From: Flavobacterium sp. CFS9
GTDB lineage: Bacteria > Bacteroidota > Bacteroidia > Flavobacteriales > Flavobacteriaceae
Length of the DNA stretch: 64,000 nt
Assembly (NCBI RefSeq): GCF_041154745.1
Contig: NZ_AP031573.1
Coordinates: forward strand, 1,302,001-1,366,000
Direction: 5' to 3'
The notes under the pieces are model-generated. The model was given only the letters and a program-made list of their open reading frames with translations, made no database searches and was not told the DNA's origin. The translations under genes and the position numbers were made by a program. This document shows, in pieces, positions 45,975 to 53,857 of this stretch. How positions within the stretch are numbered: the first letter of the stretch is position 1; each line of letters starts with the position of its first letter.

Positions 45975-46008
45975 TAAAAAGCTTCACTTTATTGGTGAAG
46001 CTTTTTTT
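45975..46008. terminator. Terminator after aspartate kinase
   Basis: AGCTTCAC pairs with GTGAAGCT (8 bp, loop about 6) followed by TTTTTTTT. It lies between two convergent genes. Confidence 0.85.
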
Positions 46009-46361
46009 TATTCCTGTCCTTTATTCAAATGTTTAATTATACTTTTAAGATCTTCAATCTCTAATTCATATTTCCTGATAATCTTTCGATAAACACTAAG
46101 CACAGAATAGTCTATCAATTGATCAAGATTCATCAAACTTTCATAAGTTTTAACCCCTATCTCTTCTCTTACCAATTCTTCAGGAGTTATCTCAAAAACC
46201 TCGCAAATTCTATTAAAATGAGCGGCCCATGAAGTACTTTCTCCACGTTCCATTCTTGCATAAGCCGATGGTGATATACGAAGACTGTCAGCCACTTCTT
46301 CCTGTGACATATTTTTTGCTTTACGCAGCATCTTTAATTTTTCTCCTATAATCTTGTTCAT
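46008..46361 (-). CDS. XRE-family helix-turn-helix regulator A
   Basis: 117 residues from the ATG at 46361 (MNKIIGEKLKML); upstream starts give an unrelated basic tail. The HTH spans residues 4-65 (LRKAKNMSQEEVADSLRISPSAYARMERG). The C-terminal half is helical (LIDYSVLSVYRKIIRKYELEIEDLKS), probably a coiled coil for dimerisation. A paralogue lies at 47199-47531, and the two flank a small lipoprotein gene and a broken regulator. No target is apparent. Confidence 0.85.
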   Translation of the reverse strand: MNKIIGEKLKMLRKAKNMSQEEVADSLRISPSAYARMERGESTSWAAHFNRICEVFEITPEELVREEIGVKTYESLMNLDQLIDYSVLSVYRKIIRKYELEIEDLKSIIKHLNKGQE

Positions 46362-46514
46362 CATCACTACTTTTTCGCGCATAAACATAAGAATTAATTT
46401 ACAATTACTCAAAAAAACAGACTTTTAATAACCGATTTTCGGCTGAGAATTTCCCAAAAAGCAGTTTAAATTTAATGAAAGAAAAATTCTATATTAATTA
46501 AAAACTACTTCACT

Positions 46515-46904
46515 ATGAAAAACAAAATCAAACTATTTACAATGCTCCTCTTAGTGTCATCTTTCTCTTTTTTATCCTGTGCAAAAGATGAAATGATTAA
46601 TAAAGACGGAGAGATTTCACAAGAATTAAAAAACGACCCTCTATTTGAATCAATGGATAAAGCCTACAGCAAGCACTTGGAAGATATCATAAAATATCCC
46701 AGAGATAATGTAAATCAAACCTCCAATAAAAAATTCACGGAAGACTTAGAACAAAATAAATTTAAAAATTTCAAAGATTTTGCAAAAGCCAAGGAAAAAA
46801 CAGGATACGCAGATTTTGGAAAAAGAGTTCGCAATTTAATTGCTTTTAAAGCAGCTGATTTTAAAAAAAAGTACAGACAAGGACCAATAAAAAACAAACT
46901 GTAA
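46515..46904 (+). CDS. Small lipoprotein, unknown function
   Basis: 129 residues with a lipoprotein signal (SSFSFLSCAKDE; Cys near residue 22). The mature part is charged and helical (KEKTGYADFGKRVRNLIAFKAADFKKKYRQG). I recognise no family. The last codons overlap the antisense of a broken AraC-type membrane regulator (46861-47118), so the real 3' end may have been shaped by that rearrangement. Flanked by two XRE regulators transcribed the other way. Confidence 0.6.
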   Translation: MKNKIKLFTMLLLVSSFSFLSCAKDEMINKDGEISQELKNDPLFESMDKAYSKHLEDIIKYPRDNVNQTSNKKFTEDLEQNKFKNFKDFAKAKEKTGYADFGKRVRNLIAFKAADFKKKYRQGPIKNKL

Positions 46905-47118
46905 GCCCAATCTGCAAATACATTTTGGGTAAAGTTGGATTAAAATAAACAAATACTGATTTTGCGATTCGTATGCTTAAAGCAAACAAAAGGCCTCCTA
47001 AAAAATAGTTTGTAAGAAACTTTTTCTTTGTAAAAAAGAAGAAATAAATGCTTAAAACAATTCCATTGAAAGCTCCTAATGCACTAAAAAAGAACAAAAG
47101 TTCTTTACTGGAATCCAT
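46861..47118 (-). pseudogene. Truncated, frameshifted AraC-type membrane regulator
   Basis: The 85-codon ORF MDSSKELLFFFSALGAFNG... reads like the N-terminal membrane part of Bacteroidota AraC regulators that carry several helices before the DNA-binding domain. It ends early (GLTVCFLLVLVCTFF), but the other frame continues with FFIGPCLYFFLK, the usual next helix. Loss of one T in a run at about 46888-46894 explains the shift. The gene then stops at the 3' end of the lipoprotein gene; no DNA-binding domain follows. It is a remnant. Confidence 0.7.
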
Positions 47119-47198
47119 TGTTTAAGGTTGTTACATTCCATACAAAGCTAAAAAAAATACTATTTTAACTACTTTTCTTCTCTTTCTAAAAATAAAAA

Positions 47199-47531
47199 CT
47201 ACACCTTCTTCAAATCGCGAATGGTTTGCCTCAACTCTTTTATACGTTCTTCGTATTCCTCAATTATTTTGCCTGATAAATGAGCGGTGGTAGTAGCGGA
47301 ACCTTCTCCATTCATACCCTGTTTTTTATGTTCTACTTTCAATAAATCTTCGGGAATTATCCCAAAAATTTCGCAGATGCTTAAAATATGATTCGCCCAT
47401 GAACTGCTTTCGCCACTTTCCATTCTGGCATATGCTGATTGTGAGATATGGAGAAAATCTGCCACTTCTTCCTGTGACAATCTCTTATTTTTCCGAAGTA
47501 TTTTAAGCTTGTTTCCTACAATTACATTCAT
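47199..47531 (-). CDS. XRE-family helix-turn-helix regulator B
   Basis: 110 residues; clear HTH (LRKNKRLSQEEVADFLHISQSAYARMESG, about residues 13-41) very close to regulator A at 46008-46361, with a different C-terminal half ending in a coiled-coil-like IIEEYEERIKELRQTIRDLKK. The two look like a duplicated pair. It is flanked by the small-gene cluster that begins at 47777 on the opposite strand. Confidence 0.85.
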   Translation of the reverse strand: MNVIVGNKLKILRKNKRLSQEEVADFLHISQSAYARMESGESSSWANHILSICEIFGIIPEDLLKVEHKKQGMNGEGSATTTAHLSGKIIEEYEERIKELRQTIRDLKKV

Positions 47532-47776
47532 GGTTTAGCAAATTTTTCCGTCCAAAACAATAGAGGACACTTTTACACATATATACTCACAAAAAACAAA
47601 TTATTTTTAAAATAAAAAAATATATGTTAATTTCTTATTAAAAATACCCGATAATCACATAATAGAGAACCTTACAAAATGCTAAATTAGCGCCACCGAA
47701 AAACAAACAAACAATTCTTTGTGCTTAACCACGCTTAGGAATCTATTAACACCAAAACCACTAAACCCAAAAAAAC
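47532..47776. other. AT-rich divergent region of small-gene cluster
   Basis: 245 bp, very AT-rich, between the divergent XRE regulator B and a 26-codon ORF. It probably holds promoters for both directions; no exact TAnnTTTG with TTG was found. Confidence 0.35.
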
Positions 47777-47857
47777 ATGATCCGACCAGTCTTATTTCTC
47801 TGCCTTTTGATCATTATTATAGCACTAGGATATCGCTTTAGCAGAAAAAACAGTTAA
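47777..47857 (+). CDS. 26-residue membrane peptide
   Basis: ORF ATG to TAA, 26 residues: a single hydrophobic helix (about 4-19; VLFLCLLIIIIALGY) followed by basic RFSRKNS. Too short for normal ORF lists. The composition is that of a one-helix membrane peptide; similar short peptides precede or regulate membrane proteins. It lies 52 bp before the DUF5808-like gene on the same strand. Confidence 0.45.
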   Translation: MIRPVLFLCLLIIIIALGYRFSRKNS

Positions 47858-47909
47858 CTCATTTTATCAAAACCCCCTTCCTCTGATAAAAACTTAACTT
47901 TCTAAAATA

Positions 47910-48134
47910 ATGGATTTCAGTTCTAAACCTACAAAAGAAACCCAAAACAACTGGCGCCGTGATCCAAACCATTGGATTTGGGTAATTTTCTATTACAATC
48001 CTCAGGATAAGAGACTGTTCCCTCCAAAAAAGATCAAACAGCTTGGGTGGACCGTAAATTTTGCAAACCCAAATTCAATATGCATCGCCATAGCAATAAT
48101 CGCTGTATTACTAATTTTCACAAGAAACCCTTAG
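47910..48134 (+). CDS. DUF5808-like small membrane protein
   Basis: 74 residues. The N-terminal part has NPQDKRLFPPKKIKQLGWTVNFANP (Asp/Pro/Lys and Gly-Trp-Thr-x-Asn-Phe), resembling the DUF5808 pattern, followed by one C-terminal membrane helix (ICIAIAIIAVLLIF). The function of the family is unknown. It forms a run with the 26-residue peptide and a 56-residue membrane protein. Confidence 0.6.
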   Translation: MDFSSKPTKETQNNWRRDPNHWIWVIFYYNPQDKRLFPPKKIKQLGWTVNFANPNSICIAIAIIAVLLIFTRNP

Positions 48135-48184
48135 TACCTGAACTCCAAACAGCTGATTATTATTTTTAAACTATCTTTAAAAAA

Positions 48185-48355
48185 ATGAAACTTTTTATTC
48201 TAAAATACAGCATTGCTATTATAAGCTGTCTTTATCTGGCCTATTTCTTTTACCATTCAGAACGCGCCGGAAATATGATCAAAATGGGAACTGCTCTTGT
48301 TCTGGCATTTTTTATTTTTATGACGATGTGCTGTCAGATCAGGAGTGGAAGATAG
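48185..48355 (+). CDS. 56-residue membrane protein
   Basis: ORF ATG to TAG with two hydrophobic helices (about 3-22 and 34-50; LVLAFFIFMTMCC) and a basic C-terminus (QIRSGR). No family recognised. It lies 50 bp after the DUF5808-like gene and 100 bp before the large outer-membrane gene. Codon use matches coding frames but no promoter was identified. Confidence 0.45.
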   Translation: MKLFILKYSIAIISCLYLAYFFYHSERAGNMIKMGTALVLAFFIFMTMCCQIRSGR

Positions 48356-48455
48356 GACAATTCACTCTTAAACAAATCCCAAATATGTCTGAATTGCAGA
48401 CTCTTTATTTCCCAATTATAAATACTACTTTTGGTTTTTGAGAGTTAAAGTATTT

Positions 48456-51400
48456 ATGTTGAAAAAATTACTGGTTCTTACTATTTTCATCTGGTTTTCC
48501 GGGCTTCAGGCACAGGAAACGGTATCATCGTACAAAACCAGGAAAATAATTGCCAGCTGTGATACCATTCATCTTGAAGAAGTGAGTATCAATTCAGGGT
48601 TCTTTCAAATTTTTACTACCAAAAACAAAGCTGTCGATTCTACTTTTTATAAAATTGATTTCAAAAAAGGAACTTTACTTCTAAATGAAAAGTTAGCCTC
48701 AACTGCTGATACTTTAATCGTAAATTATCTCAAATATCCTGATTTCTTAACTAGAGAATACACCTTATACAAATCAAATCAGGTCGTATCCAATGACATT
48801 GGCACTGAAAAGCTGTATAAAATTGATAATGTTGTCACCAAAAAAGTTACTCCGTTTGATGGTTTAAACACCTCCGGAAGTATTACAAGAGGAGTAACCG
48901 TCGGAAACAATCAAAATACCGTTCTAAATTCCAATCTGGATTTACAAATCACAGGAAAAATATCCGACAAAATTAGTCTGCGAGCTTCCTTACAAGACAG
49001 CAATATCCCGCTTCAGGATGGCGGTTATTCTCAAAAACTGGATCAGTTTGATAATATCTTTATGGAACTTTTCACAGACGACTGGAACATTCGTGCCGGA
49101 GATGTTTTTTTAGAAAACAGAAAAACTCAGTTTTTAAATTTCAACAAAAAGGTTCAGGGACTTTCGGCCAGTTTTAATTTTGGTACAGACGAAAACAAAA
49201 CCAACATTTTTGCTTCGGTGGCTTTTGTAAAGGGGCAATATGCCAAAAGTACTTTTACGGGTCAGGAAGGAAATCAGGGACCTTATAAATTAAAAGGTCA
49301 AAATGGAGAATTGTATGTTCTGGTAATTTCAGGCTCTGAGCGTGTTTATGTAAATGGTATTTTGCTAAAACGCGGAGAAAATAACGATTATGTGATCGAC
49401 TATAATGCCGGTGAAATTACTTTCACTTCTCTTTTTACGATTACTTCCGAAATGCGAATTAATGTAGAGTATCAATACTCTGAACGAAATTACAACAGAC
49501 TGGTGACCTACGCAGGCGAAACACATGAAAGCAAAAACTGGAGTTTTGGCGGTTATCTGTATTCTGAAAATGACATGAAGAACCAGCCTTTGCAGCAAAA
49601 TCTTTCAAAAGAGCAAGTTCAGATTTTAAGTCAGGCCGGAGATGATCCAAATTTAATGAAGGCCCCTTCGGCGTATGAAGATACTTATGCCGATACTAAA
49701 ATATTGTACAAAAAAAAATTAGTCAATTCTGTCGAAATTTATGAGTACTCAAAAGATGCAAGTGCTGTTTTGTATAACGTAAAATTTAGTCTTGTCGGAA
49801 ATAATACCGGTAATTACATCATTCAGAACAACAATTCGGTAGAGCGTATTTATGAATATGTAGCTCCTGTTAACGGAATTTTACAAGGAAACTATGAACC
49901 GCTTGTAAATCTGATTGCACCGATAAAATTGCAGGTCGCTACCTTTTTAGGAAAATATAATCCGGACGAGAAGACTCTGGTTGACTTTGAAATTGCAGTA
50001 AGCAACAACGACAAAAACTTATTCTCTAAAATAGATGACGCTAATAATGACGGTATCGCTATTAAAACCAATATCAAAAAACGTCTTTTTACACGAAGCT
50101 GGTCCTTGGATGCCTTTGCCAACTATCAATTCGTTCAGAAAGATTTCAGATCTGTGGAGCGTTTGTACAATATTGAATTTAACCGTGACTGGAATTTAAC
50201 CGAGACTCTTTTGGGGAACCAAAACATGTTAATTACAGGGTTAAATTTTGATTTATTTGCCAGGAAGGAAACCTCCAATATTGGACTGTTTACCTATCAA
50301 TTTGAGAAATTAGATTACTCCGAAAGTTATTCCGGATCTCGTCATACCTCAACAGCACTCTTTAAATTGCAGCAATGGACGATCGAAAATCGGAGCAGCT
50401 TCCTGAATTCAGATGCTGTAAATTCTACTTCAAAATTTATTCGGAATCAAACTAGAACTAAGTATCATTTTGGTAAAAGCTGGGTTGGTGCCAGTATGCA
50501 GCTCGAAGACAATCAGCAGAGGAATAAAATCACCAATCAATTTTCGGCTTTAAGCCAAAGGTTTTCAGAATATGGTGCTTTTATTGGCCGTGGTGACAGT
50601 ACTAAAGTTTTTGTCGAAATTGGTTATTTGCAACGTCGAAACGATAGTTTGCAAAATGGCTTTTTACAACACGTAAACAATTCTCAAACTTACTTCTTAA
50701 AATCAAAATTAATACAGAATAAGAAAACGGATCTGGCGGTATATGCCAGCTATCGCAAATTGGATTTTACAGATGCTACACGAAAAAATGAACCTTCGTT
50801 AAACTCCAGAATACTTTATAACGATCGTTTTTTTAATCAGCTGCTGCAAATTGGAACCACTTACGAAACCAGCTCCGGAACGATTGCCCAACAGGAGTTT
50901 ACCTATATTGAAGTACCCACAGGACAGGGCGTTTATACCTGGAACGATTACAATGGAAACGGAATTCAGGAACTCGAAGAATTTGAAATTGCTGCGTTTC
51001 CCGATCAGGCTCGCTACATCCGAATCTTTCTGCCGAATCGGGTTTACATCAAAACCAATCAAAATAGGTTCTCTCAATCTGTGAGTTTAAATCCATTGCA
51101 GTGGCAGAACGAAAACGGTTTCAAAAAACTCCTGTCTTATTTTTACAATCAGACGTCCTTCATTATGGATCGCAAGGTAAAAAGTCGGGGAGAGCGTCTG
51201 GAACTGAATCCGTTTAATTCTTCTGAAGAAAATATCTTAGGACTTAATTCAAGTTTCAGAAACAGCTTGTACTACAATCGTGGTAAGCAAAAACATTCCG
51301 TTACCTATACTTATTTGGTCAATAAAGGTAAAAACCTGCTTTCGATTGGATCGCAAAACGTTCAGAACAATTCACATCAATTGCAATACACCCACCTTTA

Positions 51401-51887
51401 TCGAAAAAGCTGGCTGTTTAACTTCTTTACCAAAACAATTAAGACTGACCTCGTTTCTGAAGATTTCGTCGAAAAAAACTATGATATCACGGGCTATCAG
51501 ATGGCTCCCAAAGTGAGTTATTTGTTCTCGAAAAACACCAGTCTGGATTTCTTTTTTGAGTTTCAAAACAAAGAAAATCAAATAGGAAATTCTGAAACTC
51601 TGGTTCAAAATCGATTGGGAACTTCTTTTTCGTTTGCGGGAGAGAAAAAAATAACGGTAAACGGAGAGTTTTCTTTTTACCAGAATAAATTCAAAGGAAA
51701 TGAATTTTCATCAGTAGGATTTCAGATGCTGGAAGGGCTACAAGCTGGACAAAACCTGGTATGGAAGTTTCTTTTACAAAAAAATATCACACAGTTTTTA
51801 GATGTGAATTTAAACTATCAGGGGCGAAAAAGTGAGACTGGCTCTGTAGTTCACACCGGAAACGTACAGCTCCGTGCTTATTTTTAA
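48456..51887 (+). CDS. Large outer-membrane beta-barrel-like protein
   Basis: 1143 residues from the ATG at 48456 (MLKKLLVLTIFIWFSG; signal peptide to about LQAQ). The start 6 codons upstream lacks a usual signal peptide start. The mature protein is beta-rich, with alternating aromatic and polar strands (RINVEYQYSERNYNRLVTY; RLYNIEFNRDWNL) and a long C-terminal set of strands ending VQLRAYF, the terminal aromatic expected of an outer-membrane barrel. The NNQNTVLNSNLDLQITG and GSERVYVNGILLKRG blocks are a pattern seen in large Bacteroidota surface proteins. No catalytic motif seen. Confidence 0.6.
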   Translation: MLKKLLVLTIFIWFSGLQAQETVSSYKTRKIIASCDTIHLEEVSINSGFFQIFTTKNKAVDSTFYKIDFKKGTLLLNEKLASTADTLIVNYLKYPDFLTREYTLYKSNQVVSNDIGTEKLYKIDNVVTKKVTPFDGLNTSGSITRGVTVGNNQNTVLNSNLDLQITGKISDKISLRASLQDSNIPLQDGGYSQKLDQFDNIFMELFTDDWNIRAGDVFLENRKTQFLNFNKKVQGLSASFNFGTDENKTNIFASVAFVKGQYAKSTFTGQEGNQGPYKLKGQNGELYVLVISGSERVYVNGILLKRGENNDYVIDYNAGEITFTSLFTITSEMRINVEYQYSERNYNRLVTYAGETHESKNWSFGGYLYSENDMKNQPLQQNLSKEQVQILSQAGDDPNLMKAPSAYEDTYADTKILYKKKLVNSVEIYEYSKDASAVLYNVKFSLVGNNTGNYIIQNNNSVERIYEYVAPVNGILQGNYEPLVNLIAPIKLQVATFLGKYNPDEKTLVDFEIAVSNNDKNLFSKIDDANNDGIAIKTNIKKRLFTRSWSLDAFANYQFVQKDFRSVERLYNIEFNRDWNLTETLLGNQNMLITGLNFDLFARKETSNIGLFTYQFEKLDYSESYSGSRHTSTALFKLQQWTIENRSSFLNSDAVNSTSKFIRNQTRTKYHFGKSWVGASMQLEDNQQRNKITNQFSALSQRFSEYGAFIGRGDSTKVFVEIGYLQRRNDSLQNGFLQHVNNSQTYFLKSKLIQNKKTDLAVYASYRKLDFTDATRKNEPSLNSRILYNDRFFNQLLQIGTTYETSSGTIAQQEFTYIEVPTGQGVYTWNDYNGNGIQELEEFEIAAFPDQARYIRIFLPNRVYIKTNQNRFSQSVSLNPLQWQNENGFKKLLSYFYNQTSFIMDRKVKSRGERLELNPFNSSEENILGLNSSFRNSLYYNRGKQKHSVTYTYLVNKGKNLLSIGSQNVQNNSHQLQYTHLYRKSWLFNFFTKTIKTDLVSEDFVEKNYDITGYQMAPKVSYLFSKNTSLDFFFEFQNKENQIGNSETLVQNRLGTSFSFAGEKKITVNGEFSFYQNKFKGNEFSSVGFQMLEGLQAGQNLVWKFLLQKNITQFLDVNLNYQGRKSETGSVVHTGNVQLRAYF

Positions 51888-51950
51888 CACTTTACGAAAA
51901 TCATATTCATAAATTGCTTAATTTTAGTAGGAATTTAAACTTGTAACATT

Positions 51951-52541
51951 ATGAAAAAATTATTAGTACTTTGTTTTGTAGTTCTTCTGTCTTCTAATTT
52001 CTATGGGCAAGATGTAACTACAAAAGCAGTGAAAAGCAAAACTGAAGCTGCTGCGAAAAAGAAAAAAGCCGAGGCAGATAAAGCGAAAGCGGACGCCAAA
52101 AAAGAAACTGCAAAATCTAAAAAGGCAGCTGACGACGCCAGCAAAGCAGCAGCAAAAGCAACAAAAGAGTCTGCAAGCGCAGCTAAAAAAACGGCAGACA
52201 AAGAGGCTGCTAAAGCTAAAAGCGAAGCAACAAAAGCAAAAACTGATGCTGTAAAAGCTACAAAAACTGCTGAAAAAAGTGCAAGCACAAAAGCCGCCAA
52301 TGCAAAAGCGGACGCAAAAAAAACAGCCGCAAAAGCAACTGAAGCTTCAAAAGCAGCACAAAAAGACGCCGCTGCTGCAAAAAAAACAGCTTCGAAAACA
52401 ATAAAAGAAACAAATGAAAAAGCTCCAAAAGTAGCCGATAAAGTTACTGGTGAATACAATGGAAAGAAAGTATATACCGGACCAAAAGGCGGTAAATACT
52501 ATATTAATAAAAATGGAAATAAAACCTATATTCAGGATTAA
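51951..52541 (+). CDS. Secreted Lys/Ala-rich protein with PBCV basic adaptor-like domain
   Basis: 196 residues. A signal peptide (to about FYGQD, residue 20) is followed by about 130 residues of highly repetitive Ala/Lys/Glu/Asp, reminiscent of histone H1-like tails or coiled-coil spacers. It ends with a basic block, YNGKKVYTGPKGGKYYINK (about 168-186), the pattern of the PBCV-specific basic adaptor domain, followed by NGNKTYIQD. The basic body suggests binding to polyanions (nucleic acid or polysaccharide) outside the cytoplasm; that is inference. A terminator follows at 52562-52594. The long antisense ORF here is a composition artefact. Confidence 0.75.
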   Translation: MKKLLVLCFVVLLSSNFYGQDVTTKAVKSKTEAAAKKKKAEADKAKADAKKETAKSKKAADDASKAAAKATKESASAAKKTADKEAAKAKSEATKAKTDAVKATKTAEKSASTKAANAKADAKKTAAKATEASKAAQKDAAAAKKTASKTIKETNEKAPKVADKVTGEYNGKKVYTGPKGGKYYINKNGNKTYIQD

Positions 52542-52561
52542 AATTTATTTTACCAATATCT

Positions 52562-52594
52562 GAAAGGGGTTACTTACAGTAACTCCTTTTTTTT
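52562..52594 (+). terminator. Terminator after Lys/Ala-rich gene
   Basis: AAAGGGGTTACT pairs with AGTAACTCCTTT (one G-U) and is followed by a run of Ts. Confidence 0.88.
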
Positions 52595-52780
52595 GTCTAT
52601 TAATAAACCAAATATTCGTTAACATATAAGTAACTTTTCCTTCCAAACACTACTAATTCCACGGCCTAGGCAACGAATTATATGGGCTGAGCGGCCTTAT
52701 AGAGTTAATAATTTAGTAATACGCACGAAATAACATAAAAAGCATATTTCTTTATCTTCGTTTTTAAAAAGTGTTACATT

Positions 52781-53857
52781 ATGAGCATTGACTATTCTGC
52801 GAACAAAACAATTTTAGTTGCTCCATTAAACTGGGGATTAGGTCATGCGACAAGATGCATCCCTATTATAAAAGCGCTTCAGGAAAACAATTACATCCCG
52901 ATAATTGCTTCTGACGGTGTTGCGTTAGCATTGTTACGAAAAGAGTTTCCCTACATTCAAACCCTTGAATTACCATCTTATCATATCGAATACGCCAAGA
53001 ATGCTAAAAATTTCAAATGGAAGCTGATTAAAAATCTTCCAAAAATGATTACCGCCATTCTCGACGAAAAGAAAATTGTAAAAAGCTGGATTAAAAAACA
53101 CGGAATAGACGGTATTATTTCGGATAACCGACTGGGAGTTTTCAGTAAAAAAGTTCCTTCTGTTTTTATGACACATCAATTGAATGTCATGACCGGAAAT
53201 ACAACCTGGTTTACCAGTAAATGCCATCAGCATATTATAAAAAAATATACAGAATGCTGGGTTCCGGACACCAATGACACGGTAAATCTAACCGGAGAAT
53301 TGGGGCATCTTAAAACAGATGATCTAAAATTAAAATACATTGGTCCATTAAGCAGAATGCGCAAAAAGGACACTCCGAAGGTATATGATCTGATGATTAT
53401 CCTGTCAGGACCTGAACCTCAACGTACTTTTCTGGATGAAAAACTACAGAAAGAAGTTGTCAATTATAAAGGCAAAGTAGTATTTGTTCAGGGTATTGTA
53501 GAAAAAATACAAACGAAATGGCAAGCCGGAAATGTTACGTATTACAATTTCATGAACTCTAAACAGTTGGAACAGACTTTTAACGAAAGTGAATTTGTTT
53601 TATGCCGTTCCGGTTATACGACTGTAATGGATTTGGCAAAATTAGGCAAGAAAGCCTTTTTCATTCCAACTCCCGGCCAATACGAGCAGGAATATCTGGC
53701 GATAAAACTTCAGGAAGAAAATTTAGTACCTTATGCAATGCAAGACGACTTTACGATTGAAGATCTTTCAAAAGTAAAGTCGTTTAAAGGTCTGACTCAA
53801 TTTAACGATACCATAGACTGGGATGCTCTGTTTACCGTTTTTGAGGATGAAAATTAG
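52781..53857 (+). CDS. Glycosyltransferase (MurG-like fold)
   Basis: 358 residues, GT-B fold. N-terminal NWGLGHATRCIPIIKAL (about 19-35) and C-terminal CRSGYTTVMDLAKLGKKAF (about 275-293) with IPTPGQYEQEYLA are the nucleotide-sugar-binding signature of the GT28/MurG-like group. Donor and acceptor are unknown; MurG itself would normally be in the division cluster, so this is a different transferase, perhaps for a surface glycan. It ends overlapping the convergent porin gene by 4 bases. Confidence 0.8.
   Translation: MSIDYSANKTILVAPLNWGLGHATRCIPIIKALQENNYIPIIASDGVALALLRKEFPYIQTLELPSYHIEYAKNAKNFKWKLIKNLPKMITAILDEKKIVKSWIKKHGIDGIISDNRLGVFSKKVPSVFMTHQLNVMTGNTTWFTSKCHQHIIKKYTECWVPDTNDTVNLTGELGHLKTDDLKLKYIGPLSRMRKKDTPKVYDLMIILSGPEPQRTFLDEKLQKEVVNYKGKVVFVQGIVEKIQTKWQAGNVTYYNFMNSKQLEQTFNESEFVLCRSGYTTVMDLAKLGKKAFFIPTPGQYEQEYLAIKLQEENLVPYAMQDDFTIEDLSKVKSFKGLTQFNDTIDWDALFTVFEDEN

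Noticed and set aside
46715..46897. 60-residue minus-strand ORF as an independent gene
   Set aside because: Only its first 12 codons resemble the continuation of the broken AraC-type regulator; the rest is the complement of the lipoprotein gene.
52001..52459. 152-residue antisense ORF rich in Ala/Phe/Val
   Set aside because: It is the complement of a Lys/Ala-rich coding repeat; the low-complexity sequence leaves the opposite frame open. No start signal or family.
52600..52780. Possible tRNA or small RNA in the GC-richer patch near 52660-52700
   Set aside because: No cloverleaf, no T-loop GGTTCRA motif and no CCA-proximal stem could be paired.
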